DNA from: QHXM01 sp032160705
GTDB taxonomy: Bacteria; Acidobacteriota; Blastocatellia; Pyrinomonadales; Pyrinomonadaceae
DNA: 64,000 bases
Reading direction: 5' to 3'
Assembly: GCA_032160705.1 (NCBI GenBank)
Contig: JAVHVE010000006.1
Location: 49,434 to 113,433, forward strand
The notes beneath the pieces are model-generated. The model made no database searches. It was not told the origin of the DNA and was given only the letters and a program-made list of their open reading frames with translations. Below are positions 28,016 through 37,193 of the stretch, in pieces; within the stretch, counting starts at the first letter, position 1; each line of letters starts with the position of its first letter. A program made the translations under genes and the position numbers.

Positions 28016-29467
28016 GTGTTTAGACATAAGTTGATCCGGCGTCTCCGCGCAATCTCTCTCTTCCTGCTCGGCTGCGCGTTCGTCGCCAGTATTCACCCGC
28101 CGGTTATTGCCCAGCGCGCACCCGCGCGGACTGCCGCCACACAAACGCGCCCACATCTCTCCGCACGGGATGAAGCGTTTCTTGAAGACCTGTCTCACCG
28201 CGCTTTTCGCTACTTTGAGGAGCACGCCGACCCCGTCACAGGACTCGTGCTCGACCGCGCGCGCACGGACGGCGCAGCGCATGACGCGAGCCACCCCAGC
28301 CACAACATTGCCAGCAGCGCCTCCACCGGCTTTGGCTTAACTGCCCTGTGCATCGCCGCCGAGCGAGGCTGGATTTCACGCGCGAAAGCGCGCGAGCGTA
28401 TGCGCCAGACCTTGCGCTTTTTCGCCGAACGCGCGCCGCAGGAACACGGCTGGTTTCTTCATTGGATGGACAGCTCCAATGGTGAAAGGCGCTGGCAGAG
28501 CGAATACTCTTCCATTGATACGGCGCTGCTGCTCGGCGGCGTCTTAACAGCGCGACAGTATTTCCGCGACGATGCTGAGATTAAAAAACTGGCCACGCTC
28601 ATTTACGAACGCGTGGATTTCAAGTGGATGCTGAATGGGCATCCAACACTTCTTTCTCACGGCTGGAAACCTGAGACGGGATTTCTCAAACCGCGCTGGG
28701 ACACTTACAGCGAGCACTTAATCCTAGACCTCCTCTCCATCGGCTCGCCCACGCACGCGGTCAGCCCACTTTCCTGGCGCGCTTGGCAGCGCAAGCGCAT
28801 CACTTACGCAGGCTACACGTATCTCACCGGCGGGCCGCTTTTCACGCACCAGTATTCGCACGCCTGGGTTGATTTTCGTAACTGGCGCGAAAGCTGGTCG
28901 CCCTTCACGGATTACTTCGCCAACTCGGTTGCCGCGACACGCGCCCACAGAGAATTCTGCATCAGCTTGGCGGACGAGTTTCCCGGCTATTCCGAAAACG
29001 TGTGGGGCATCACAGCATCCGACAGCGCAAAGGGCTACGTGGCGTGGGGAGGGCCGCCGCGTGACCCGGCCATTGATGGGACAGTCGTCCCGTGCGCTGC
29101 CGGTGGCTCCTTGATGTTCACGCCGGACATTTCACTCGCGGCGCTCAAAGCGATGCGGGAGAAATTCGGCGACCGCGTTTATGGCCGCTATGGTTTTACG
29201 GATGCTTTCAACCCGAACAACGGATGGACGGGGCCGGATGTGATCGGGATTGATATCGGCATCATCCTGCTCAGCGCCGAGAATCTGCGTTCAGGAAACG
29301 TCTGGCGGTGGTTTATGCGGAACTCAGAGATTCCGCGAGCGATGCGATTGGCCGGTCTGCGCCGTGCCGGGGAATACCAGCGCATGAACAAGGGGCAAAG
29401 AGTGAGAGTTAATGTAGCTGGTGGAGAGAACCGAAAATATTTTTTGCCAACTGCTTTACAATTTTGA
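28016..29467 (+). CDS. Glucoamylase-like/GH144 family secreted enzyme
   Basis: Tandem GTGs at 28013 and 28016 lie 5-8 bases after AGAGGGG, with a signal peptide behind them (RAISLFLLGCAFVASIHPPV), giving 483 residues. The TTG at 27998 is less likely. The (alpha/alpha)6-type sequence SHRAFRYFEEHADPVTGLV, SSASTGFGLTALCIAAERG, GWFLHWMD and YSSIDTALLLGG matches the family that contains endo-beta-1,2-glucanases (GH144) and proteins loosely called glucoamylases. The neighbouring BglX-like enzyme fits a beta-glucan role. Exact substrate uncertain. A TPR gene starts five bases after its stop. Confidence 0.8.
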   Translation: MFRHKLIRRLRAISLFLLGCAFVASIHPPVIAQRAPARTAATQTRPHLSARDEAFLEDLSHRAFRYFEEHADPVTGLVLDRARTDGAAHDASHPSHNIASSASTGFGLTALCIAAERGWISRAKARERMRQTLRFFAERAPQEHGWFLHWMDSSNGERRWQSEYSSIDTALLLGGVLTARQYFRDDAEIKKLATLIYERVDFKWMLNGHPTLLSHGWKPETGFLKPRWDTYSEHLILDLLSIGSPTHAVSPLSWRAWQRKRITYAGYTYLTGGPLFTHQYSHAWVDFRNWRESWSPFTDYFANSVAATRAHREFCISLADEFPGYSENVWGITASDSAKGYVAWGGPPRDPAIDGTVVPCAAGGSLMFTPDISLAALKAMREKFGDRVYGRYGFTDAFNPNNGWTGPDVIGIDIGIILLSAENLRSGNVWRWFMRNSEIPRAMRLAGLRRAGEYQRMNKGQRVRVNVAGGENRKYFLPTALQF

Positions 29468-29471
29468 GCTG

Positions 29472-30947
29472 ATGAGCGTCTGTCGAACACCGCAAGGCCT
29501 GGCGCGTCCGCTATCGCGCATCACGACTGGCATCGTTGCTTTAGGGATGCTCGTTATGTCTGCGCCACACAGCGCTGCGGCGCAGAGGCGGCAAGCCTCC
29601 GCTAAAGCCAAACCGGATGTCACTACTGCGCAGCGCGACGCGGATGCGACCGCGCTGAGCGAGGCGGTCGCGCTGTTGCTTGCTAAGAGGCTCGACGAAG
29701 CGGAAGTGATCGTTCGCCGCGTCGTCTCTGCTCAACCGCGAAATGCGGATGCGCATAATCTGCTGGGCGTGATCCTCGATCAGCACAAGCAGTTCGCGGA
29801 GGCCGAGCGCGAGTACCGCGAGGCGTTGCGTCTCAATCCGAAAGCTGTTTCGGCGCTCGCCAATCTCGGCGTTCTGCTGGCGCGCTCCGGGCGTTCTGAG
29901 GAAGCGATTCAATCTTTTGAGTCGGTCTTGCGTCAGGTTCCAGACCACCCGCAAGCGACTTTCAATCTAGGATTGCAGTATGCCGCGCGTGGCGACCATC
30001 TTCGCGCCCTGAATTTATTTGAGCGCCTCGACATTTCACGCCCGCAGACGTTTGAATTCATCTTCAACCTCGGAATAGCGCTTTATCATCTCAAGCGTTT
30101 TGACGAAGCCGCCGCTCGATTTGAATCCGCGTCGGCGCTTGCGCCCGCCGCTCCCGAACCTCTCTATTATCTGGGGCTGATTGCTTCCTCGCGCGACAGA
30201 AGCGAGGATGCGGTAGGCTTCTGGCAAAGAGCGCTGGCCTTGCGCTCCAACTTCGCCGAGGCCAGCTTCATGATCGGTGAAGAACTGAAGAAGCAACACC
30301 GTTACGCGGACGCGGCTGAATTTTATGAGCGGGCGCTCTCGCAGGATTCTTCAAAGCTGATTTACTACGTCCGGTTGGGCGGCGCTTACCTGGTGCTCTT
30401 TCGCTACGACCCCGCGCTGCAAATCTTTCAGCGAGCGGCAGAGCGTTTTCCTCAGATAGCCGAAGCACATTATTTTGTCGGCATCGCGGCGCGGGGCAAA
30501 GCGGAATACGATGTGGCAAGCGCGGCATTTCGCAGAACACTCGCGCTTCAGCCGGAGAACGTTGATGCCCTGGCTCAACTGGGTTTCATCGCGGGCGAGC
30601 GCGGCGAGTATCCAGAGGCCGAAAAGTTATTGCGGCGCGCAATCAGTTTCAGCGATAAGCATTTCTTCGCTCATTATGATCTCGGTCGCCTACTGGTCAA
30701 ACAGAAGCGCTATGATGACGCGCTCCCACTGCTCCAACGCGCCGCCGCCTTGAAGACTAATAACGCGGACGTTCATTATCAATTGTTCCTGGCCTTTTCC
30801 CGGCTCAATCGGAAAAAGGAAGCCGACAGCGAGATGGCGCTTTTCAGGAAATTAGATGAGGAGCGCAAGCGTCTTGAGAAAGAAGGTCGGAGCGAGCAGG
30901 AAGATTACATCCAGAGCGTCTCGCCTCCGTCGCCGCCACCCGAATAA
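29472..30947 (+). CDS. Exported TPR-repeat protein, paralogue of the gene at 13789
   Basis: 491 residues from ATG 29472; the frame extends to 29421 but only within the upstream gene. Signal peptide ITTGIVALGMLVMSAPHSAA. About ten TPR units follow (ALRLNPKAVSALANLGVLLA, ALALRSNFAEASFMIGEELK, TLALQPENVDALAQLGFIAG). The tail (KLDEERKRLEKEGRSEQED) matches that of the 13789 protein. Its position directly after a GH144-like enzyme mirrors the paralogue, which precedes a GH13 enzyme. A periplasmic scaffold role is inferred. Confidence 0.85.
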   Translation: MSVCRTPQGLARPLSRITTGIVALGMLVMSAPHSAAAQRRQASAKAKPDVTTAQRDADATALSEAVALLLAKRLDEAEVIVRRVVSAQPRNADAHNLLGVILDQHKQFAEAEREYREALRLNPKAVSALANLGVLLARSGRSEEAIQSFESVLRQVPDHPQATFNLGLQYAARGDHLRALNLFERLDISRPQTFEFIFNLGIALYHLKRFDEAAARFESASALAPAAPEPLYYLGLIASSRDRSEDAVGFWQRALALRSNFAEASFMIGEELKKQHRYADAAEFYERALSQDSSKLIYYVRLGGAYLVLFRYDPALQIFQRAAERFPQIAEAHYFVGIAARGKAEYDVASAAFRRTLALQPENVDALAQLGFIAGERGEYPEAEKLLRRAISFSDKHFFAHYDLGRLLVKQKRYDDALPLLQRAAALKTNNADVHYQLFLAFSRLNRKKEADSEMALFRKLDEERKRLEKEGRSEQEDYIQSVSPPSPPPE

Positions 30948-30987
30948 GGCAATCATCCAACGCGAGTTCAAGATCAGAGAGAAAGGC

Positions 30988-31081
30988 ATGACGAGCCACT
31001 AAATCACACGAAACAGCACGAAAGAGAGCGACAGAGATAAATTCTGTTCGTGTCGTTTCGTGTTACTTAGTGGTTCGTCAT
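30988..31081. repeat. CACGAAA-type hairpin repeat between convergent genes
   Basis: ATGACGAGCCACTAAATCAC with CACGAAACAGCACGAAAGAG (about 30988-31027) pairs with 31041-31081 (TCTGTTCGTGTCGTTTCGTG then TTACTTAGTGGTTCGTCAT). It is almost a complete palindrome and lies between a plus-strand and a minus-strand gene end, so it can serve as a bidirectional terminator. Confidence 0.85.
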
Positions 31082-31108
31082 CTCCTTCTTTTATTCTGCG
31101 ACCCGGTA

Positions 31109-32788
31109 TTATTTGATTGTTGATTTGCGCGGCAACTTATCTTCGCGCATCGCCGTGTTGTAGAGGAACACCGCCATGATGGTTGCGGCTTGCTTCATGT
31201 CATCCGCCTGGATACGGTCGAAGACATCTTGATTCGAATGGTGTGTGCGTGAGCCGTATTCCACTTCGTCCTGAATGAACTGGAAACCGGGCAAGCCGAT
31301 GGCGTCGAACGAAAGATGGTCTGTCCCGCCCGTATTTGAAATCGTCAGAGTCGCTGCGTCCATGTCGCGAAACGGCGCGAGCCATTGCCGGAAAATCGGG
31401 CGCACGAGTTCATTGCCCTGTAGATAGACGCCCCTGATTTTGCCTGTGCCGTTATCCAGATTGAAATAGGCTGAGAGTTTGTCGTATTCCGCGCCGGGAG
31501 TGACTTTCGGCGCAGCGCCGCCACCCGCGACCAGGCGCGCAAAACTCGCTTCCTTCGATTCCTCAACTTTACCGAAATGTTGCGCCACATAAGCCTGCGA
31601 ACCCAGGAGACCTTGCTCCTCACCGCTCCACAGGGCGACGCGAATCGTCCGGCGCGGTTGCAAGTTCAGCGCTTTCAGAATTCGCACGGCTTCCATCGCA
31701 ACCGCTACGCCCGCACCGTTGTCGGTCGCGCCCGTTCCCGAATGCCACGAATCCATGTGCCCGCCGACCATCACGAGTTCATCTTTTTTATCCGTGCCTG
31801 GAATCTCCGCGACGGTGTTGTAGCCCATCAAATCTTTGTCGTAAAACTGGGCGACGATTTTGACGTTCATCTGCACTTTCTCGCCCGCCTGAATCATGCG
31901 TAGGAGGCGATTGTAGTGTTCGACGGCGAGAACCATCTGTGGAACGACTTGCGGCGCGTTCTTGTCATACGGATGAACCCCTCCCAGGAAAAGACTGCGG
32001 AGCGTGGCTATCGGCGAGGACAAATCAAGCGGCTGAGGAACGTTCGCGCCCGAAACGAAGAGTGTTCCGCCATCGCCCTGGCTCGCTTCAATCACCAGCG
32101 CCGCCCCTTCATCGCTGAAAAATTGTAGCTTCTTGGCGTTGAAAATTTGATTCTTGAGGAAATTTTGAAACTGCGGGTTGTTCGGGTTGAAAGGATTCCC
32201 GCCCGGTTCGGGCGCATCGGCGAGTTGGAGCAATTCTTTTTCCGAGAGACGCTTTCCCTGTGCCTCAAAATGCGCTTTGACTTCGCGCATCGAACTCGCC
32301 AGCACAATCTTGCGGCGCAATGTGCCCTTGAACCGCTGCAAATCATTTTCGTCCTTCGCATCCACAAAGACGACATCGCCGTTTGTAATCTGCGCGCCGG
32401 GCGACCACGCTTTCGGATATGCGATGAGGGGAATCGCCTGCGGCGCAACGACTGCCGCCGAAAAATCTTTCAACGCCCAGCCGCGACCAAAAGGCCCCCA
32501 TGCCTCAAGGTGCGCGTTCTGCAATCCCCACGCGGTCAGCTTGTCGCGCGTCCATTCGTTGGCGCGTTTCATATTCGGTGAAGCAGTCAGACGCGGGCCG
32601 ATCACGTCGGACAAATAACTCAAAGTCTGCATCACCTGCGAGCGATTCATGCCTTCATCCTTGATGCGCTCGATGGGGTCGTTCGGGTCTTTGGGGGGCG
32701 CTACAGGCTGCTGCGCGGGCGTGGGCAGACTGGAAACAAGCATCGCGCACAACAAAAAGAGCGAGACTGCAAATGGGCGTCGTCTCAT
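31109..32788 (-). CDS. Secreted M28-family zinc metallopeptidase
   Basis: 559 residues with a signal peptide (FAVSLFLLCAMLVSSLPTPA) and AGGAG before the ATG. A PA-like inserted domain spans roughly 130-290. The peptidase domain carries the zinc ligands in order: His and Asp in GGHMDSWHSGTG, Asp in TDNGAG, the catalytic Glu pair in WSGEEQGLLGS, and Asp/His in NTGGTDHLSFDAIG. It is an aminopeptidase or carboxypeptidase by family. It stands alone on the minus strand between the glucan genes and a TonB receptor, suggesting peptide use rather than glycan use. Confidence 0.9.
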   Translation of the reverse strand: MRRRPFAVSLFLLCAMLVSSLPTPAQQPVAPPKDPNDPIERIKDEGMNRSQVMQTLSYLSDVIGPRLTASPNMKRANEWTRDKLTAWGLQNAHLEAWGPFGRGWALKDFSAAVVAPQAIPLIAYPKAWSPGAQITNGDVVFVDAKDENDLQRFKGTLRRKIVLASSMREVKAHFEAQGKRLSEKELLQLADAPEPGGNPFNPNNPQFQNFLKNQIFNAKKLQFFSDEGAALVIEASQGDGGTLFVSGANVPQPLDLSSPIATLRSLFLGGVHPYDKNAPQVVPQMVLAVEHYNRLLRMIQAGEKVQMNVKIVAQFYDKDLMGYNTVAEIPGTDKKDELVMVGGHMDSWHSGTGATDNGAGVAVAMEAVRILKALNLQPRRTIRVALWSGEEQGLLGSQAYVAQHFGKVEESKEASFARLVAGGGAAPKVTPGAEYDKLSAYFNLDNGTGKIRGVYLQGNELVRPIFRQWLAPFRDMDAATLTISNTGGTDHLSFDAIGLPGFQFIQDEVEYGSRTHHSNQDVFDRIQADDMKQAATIMAVFLYNTAMREDKLPRKSTIK

Positions 32789-32963
32789 CTTTTATTCTCC
32801 TGAAAATTTGAAAACTTTAAGGCAATCACTTCGGTGAATCATTAACGATTGCTCTCTCTTGCGGACGTGAACATTAAATACTCTGGAAGGGGCGAAAAAG
32901 TTTCAGTAAAAATGCGAGGGGTAATCTATTTGACGCGCTCAGGAGGCAGCAAGCGAAAGAAAA

Positions 32964-33002
32964 CGCGAATGGATGAACAACTTCTGCGTTCATCCATTCG
33001 CG
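32964..33002 (-). terminator. Perfect 15-bp stem-loop after the second TonB receptor
   Basis: CGCGAATGGATGAAC (32964-32978) pairs perfectly with GTTCATCCATTCGCG (32988-33002) around a nine-base loop, 20 bases beyond the receptor stop on the minus strand. A clear T-run is missing. Confidence 0.5.
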
Positions 33003-33022
33003 CATCTCCTTACGATTAAGAG

Positions 33023-36000
33023 TTAAAACCTGAAACGTGCCTGAAACTCGACGACGCGCCCGGCCAGCCCGCGTGTTGAGCGCCCGAAATTCGGACTGGT
33101 GACAATCGAGCCGTCATCGAAGAAGCGAATCGGCTGAAGATTCAGTTGGTTGAAAATGTTGAAGAAATTCGCGCGCAATTCGAGGTTGGCATCTTCGCCG
33201 AGAAAACCCGGCAGCCCGGTCTTTTTCACGACGCTCATGTCCACGGAGAAGTATCGCGGCCCGCGAAACGAGTTGCGTCCGATGCCCGGAGGGCCTGAAT
33301 TGAGAGGGAAATATTTTGTGCCGCCGCCGGGAAAATTACCGCCGGGTCTAAGGAAAGCTTCGTTCGATGTGTCATCAAGCGCTCCACCCAAATAAGCTGT
33401 CGGGCGAGTCGGCCCGAAGAATTCTCCGCTCGGCTGTCTGAGGTCAACAAAGATTTTCGGCGTAAATGGAAAGCCGGAGTTCGCCGTCACAATACCTGTG
33501 AGCTGGAAGCCGCCGAACACTTTGCCCACCACGTCGCGGCGGTGGCGGAAGAGCGGCAATTCGTAAAGTCCCGACAGGTTGAAGCTATGCCTGACATCGA
33601 AATCCGAAGGCCCGACCTCTGAAGCGAGATCACCCGGATTGGTCTGATTGGTTCCTCCGCCGGGGCCTTCATAGGAGAGCGTATCAATGCTCTTGCTGAA
33701 GCGGTAGTTCGCATCCAACTGCAAGCCGTCGGATAAACGGCGTTCCAGGCGCACGTTGAGCGCGTTGTAATGCGAGTTGACATCCGGCTGAATGAAATAG
33801 ACCGGATTGAAGCTTGGGTTCCGAGGATAGATCAAATTCTCATTGACGATGCGAATCAATTTGTGTGCTGAGCTACCTTGATAGCCGACAGTGCCGACCA
33901 GATTCAGCGGTAACTCGTACTGCATCTCCAGCGAGTACGTGTAAACGTAAGAGTTCGGAACCTCAGTATCACTCCCATAGATTTCAACAGTACTGTTGAG
34001 CACGCCGCCCGTCACCGGGTCAATGCCCTGTCCCAGAACTGGATTCGCCGGATAACTGAATGGAGAGTTGTTGGCTCCGAGCGCGTAAAGAATTTTGCCG
34101 TCAAGGAACGGGGTGCTGAACTCGGATGCGAGGTTGGCGCAGCAGAGGTCGGTGTGGCGCGCAAAGAACGGAGGATTACCGCGTGAGTTGGCAAAGAGCA
34201 CGTTGGGAATGCGGTTGTACTGAATCCCTGCGCCGCCGCGAATAACGGCACGCCCCTCCTTCAATAGATCACCGAAGTTCGGGCTGTAAGCGAAGCCGAA
34301 GCGCGGCCCGAAGTTATTGCGATCCGGCTTGAAAAACTGGTCAACAACTTCGACGTGAGAGTTTTTCAACCCTTGCGAGCCGAAACGGAGCACGGAGAGG
34401 AGTCCGTCCTTCTCTGTCAGCGGCGTGAAATATTCATAGCGCAATCCCAGATTGAGCGTCAGATTGGGACGCACCTTCCAATCGTCCTGGACGAAGAAAG
34501 CGTAGTCGCCGGAGCGGAAATGACGCTTCGCGTCCGCCGGGCCGCCGGTGCGCGGGTCTACGTTGACCTCTTCTAAGATCGGCGTGCCGTTGGCGAAATT
34601 GAACAGCCCGTTGAAAGAGTATTTGGGACGCGCGCCTCCGACGAGACTGTTATTGTCCATCTCGCGACGCATCAACCCACCGAATTTCATGGCGTGATTG
34701 CCGAACACTTTGCTGAGCGTATCGCTGAACTCAAAAGTGTTCTGAGCGAAAATTCCGGGAGTGGTCTCCGCGCGCTCCGCGCCGAATCTGATGCGCTCAC
34801 CCTGGGGCAAGTTCAAACTTTCGACTTCAATGCGCGGGATGCCGAAATTGGTGCTTGCTGATGACTCGACCTGATCGGCGGCAAAGCGCGTGAAGTTGAC
34901 GCGCGCTTCGTTAAAGGTCGTGGCATTGATGACTCGATTGAAAGTCAACGTGGCCGCCGAATTCACCGGCTTGAAAATCAAGTCAGCCATCGGACGACTC
35001 TGGGCTCCGATATCGCTGTTGTTATTTTCAAGTTTCGTCGTGTAAACGCTCAAGGCGATTTGATTGGCACCGAAGTTAAAGTCAAAACGGGGATTGATCT
35101 GGAGGCCGCGCGTGCTGTCAGGGTCGGCTATCTGGACTAATTGAATGTCCGGAATGTTGTCAAAGCCCCCGCCGGTCGGATTGTTGAAGCCTATATACTG
35201 GCCAACCGCGCCGGTTGGTGAACCAAGATCCAGGCCGCCCGGAACCACTCGGCAGCGATTGAGATCATTGCCAAAGATGCCGCAGTTGACCGGAAGCACG
35301 CTGATGATGCGCGGCTCGACGCCCGCTGAGGCTAAGACTCTGGCCGTAACACTGCCGGGACGTATCTGTTGAATGAGTTGCCGGAACTGTGGCGTTTCGA
35401 CGTAACGGGTGACGGGATTGTTGGTGCGATTACGCAATGCCTCAAAGGAAACGAAGAAGAATGCGTGATCCTTGCCAAGCTTGAACGCCGGGGGATTGCC
35501 TTCGCCAAAACGCGGGAGGGGAAGCGGGCCGCCGAGGCTGCCACCGAATTGCCGGAAGCGATTCTCGACGCGCGTCGGCGGGCCACCGAAGATGTCGCCA
35601 AACTTATTAAAGGCATTGAGACCTGGATCGTTGTATTTGAAGAAAGCGCTGCCGTGAAATTCGTTGCCTCCGCTTTGCGAAACCACTTTGACTTGCGCGC
35701 CGGAGTTGCGCCCATCTTCCGCCGAGTAGCTTGAAGACAGCACGCGCACCTCTTTGACGGATTCCTGGTTCGGCGTCACGACCGCCGCGCCGCCAAAACC
35801 CAGACTGTTAACGCTGACGCCGTCAATCGTAAAGTTGTTGTTTGAAACTCTCTGGCCGTTTGCGGAAATCGGAACTTGATTCTCCGTCTGAAAGATCGAA
35901 GTGTTCGAGCCGCCCGGCCCGGCCACGTTCGGATCATTGCCCGGCCCGTTTGGAAACCCTAAGGATGCGCCGCCTCCGCTGCGCGCGCCGGTTCCGAAGA

Positions 36001-36499
36001 TGCCGGGTGCCAGGCGCAGCAGCTCATAGGGATCGCGCCCGGCCTGCGGCAACTGGCGCACCTGTTCGGTGGTGATGGCCTTCGAGATATTGCCGTTCTC
36101 GGTTTCGAGTTGTTGGGTTAATTCGTCCGTCACCGTCACCGTCGCCGTGACCTCGCCTACTTCAAGGCTGAGGTCAACGCCCTGCGTTCCCTCGGCATTG
36201 ACGGTCAGATTTTCCAGCACCTGCCTCTTGTAGCCTGCCTTTTCTGCGCTCAGCGAGTACTCGCCCGGCGGCAGCCCTGAGATGCGGTAAAAGCCATCTT
36301 CGCTGGCGGTGACAGTTTGCGTTTTGTTGGTTTCCTTATTAGTCAGTGTGACGGCGGCTTCGGGGACGATAGCGCCCGTTGTGTCCGTGACAGTTCCCTG
36401 AACGCTGGCTTTGAACTGCGCGTTGGCAGTCGCGGTCAAGAGGAGCAGAATTGCTCCACCAAGAAGTGTGCGAAAAGAGATGGAGAGCATCGAGCGCAT
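33023..36499 (-). CDS. Oar-type TonB-dependent receptor with N-terminal carboxypeptidase-regulatory-like domain
   Basis: 1158 residues from the ATG ending at 36499 (MRSMLSISFRTLLGG); on the minus strand GGAGG lies eight bases before it, whereas upstream in-frame starts only add a polar tail. Order: signal peptide (LGGAILLLLTATANAQ), beta-sandwich domain (VQGTVTDTTGAIVPEAAVTL ... YRISGLPPGEYSL), plug (QVRQLPQAGRDPYELLRLAP, NNFTIDGVSVNSLG), barrel ending FQARFRF. It should import a large nutrient across the outer membrane. It is divergent to the xylF operon over a 694-base gap, so the two may share control. Confidence 0.9.
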   Translation of the reverse strand: MRSMLSISFRTLLGGAILLLLTATANAQFKASVQGTVTDTTGAIVPEAAVTLTNKETNKTQTVTASEDGFYRISGLPPGEYSLSAEKAGYKRQVLENLTVNAEGTQGVDLSLEVGEVTATVTVTDELTQQLETENGNISKAITTEQVRQLPQAGRDPYELLRLAPGIFGTGARSGGGASLGFPNGPGNDPNVAGPGGSNTSIFQTENQVPISANGQRVSNNNFTIDGVSVNSLGFGGAAVVTPNQESVKEVRVLSSSYSAEDGRNSGAQVKVVSQSGGNEFHGSAFFKYNDPGLNAFNKFGDIFGGPPTRVENRFRQFGGSLGGPLPLPRFGEGNPPAFKLGKDHAFFFVSFEALRNRTNNPVTRYVETPQFRQLIQQIRPGSVTARVLASAGVEPRIISVLPVNCGIFGNDLNRCRVVPGGLDLGSPTGAVGQYIGFNNPTGGGFDNIPDIQLVQIADPDSTRGLQINPRFDFNFGANQIALSVYTTKLENNNSDIGAQSRPMADLIFKPVNSAATLTFNRVINATTFNEARVNFTRFAADQVESSASTNFGIPRIEVESLNLPQGERIRFGAERAETTPGIFAQNTFEFSDTLSKVFGNHAMKFGGLMRREMDNNSLVGGARPKYSFNGLFNFANGTPILEEVNVDPRTGGPADAKRHFRSGDYAFFVQDDWKVRPNLTLNLGLRYEYFTPLTEKDGLLSVLRFGSQGLKNSHVEVVDQFFKPDRNNFGPRFGFAYSPNFGDLLKEGRAVIRGGAGIQYNRIPNVLFANSRGNPPFFARHTDLCCANLASEFSTPFLDGKILYALGANNSPFSYPANPVLGQGIDPVTGGVLNSTVEIYGSDTEVPNSYVYTYSLEMQYELPLNLVGTVGYQGSSAHKLIRIVNENLIYPRNPSFNPVYFIQPDVNSHYNALNVRLERRLSDGLQLDANYRFSKSIDTLSYEGPGGGTNQTNPGDLASEVGPSDFDVRHSFNLSGLYELPLFRHRRDVVGKVFGGFQLTGIVTANSGFPFTPKIFVDLRQPSGEFFGPTRPTAYLGGALDDTSNEAFLRPGGNFPGGGTKYFPLNSGPPGIGRNSFRGPRYFSVDMSVVKKTGLPGFLGEDANLELRANFFNIFNQLNLQPIRFFDDGSIVTSPNFGRSTRGLAGRVVEFQARFRF

Positions 36500-37193
36500 G
36501 ACTAAATCCTCCGAAGCGGAATTGGTCGCGCGGTGCAGTCCCTTGTGTCTGGAGGGGCGAGGGACGCGCGGGCGCGCAAGCATGTTGAGTAACAATTGTT
36601 GCGCATGGTCAGAGAGCCACACGATTTTTAAGGAACTAATTCAAGACTGTTAATGAAAAGCCGTTGGGTTTGACAAAAAAGCACAACTCGCCCAAAACTC
36701 TTTCAGCCTGCCGAAGAATCCTTTTCTGTTAGATTAAGCCCGTCGTCAGCATATCAGCCGAACAGGCCTCCGTCTGTGTAATAACACACATAGCGCAAGA
36801 TTTCGGCAAAATACTTTACTTCTGAAAGGCGTATCTCCTGGCAGAGCCGGGCTGTGCGTCTTTCCTTTTTACAGCTCACTAATTGTCGGGGGATTACGTA
36901 CAGGCAAAATATCATCCGTACCTGAAAATTTCAATGGAAATTCTCGCCATTGCTCTGTTAAGCTAAGGGCCTCGATCAGATAGTTTATCCGCTGATCCCC
37001 TGGAAATCGGGCGCACCATGAGGCTTGCCAAATAAGAGCCCTGTCTGAACCAGTTGGGCGTTTGTCGTCCGTTGCCGCTCTTTCGCCCTGCGCGCCCGGC
37101 GCACGGATGCTGCGGTCTCGCCATCACTACTTTCGCCTCCGTCGAGCGCCGTCTGTCAGATTTGATTAACGAGAAGGAAGGAATCTGAAAATT
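36500..37193. other. 694-base divergent intergenic region between TonB receptor and xylF
   Basis: No gene is supported here. Near the receptor it holds its GGAGG ribosome site; near xylF it holds GAAGGAAGGAA. A short dyad TGTGT-AATA-ACACA (36775-36788) could be an operator. No hairpin repeat or palindrome array is present, unlike most gaps in this window, and no -35/-10 pair of good quality was recognised. The length suggests long leaders or several regulatory sites. Confidence 0.5.

Noticed and set aside
36833..36880. Possible riboswitch in the leader of the xylF side
   Set aside because: The GGCAGAGCCGGGCTG stretch looked structured, but no known aptamer consensus could be matched by eye.
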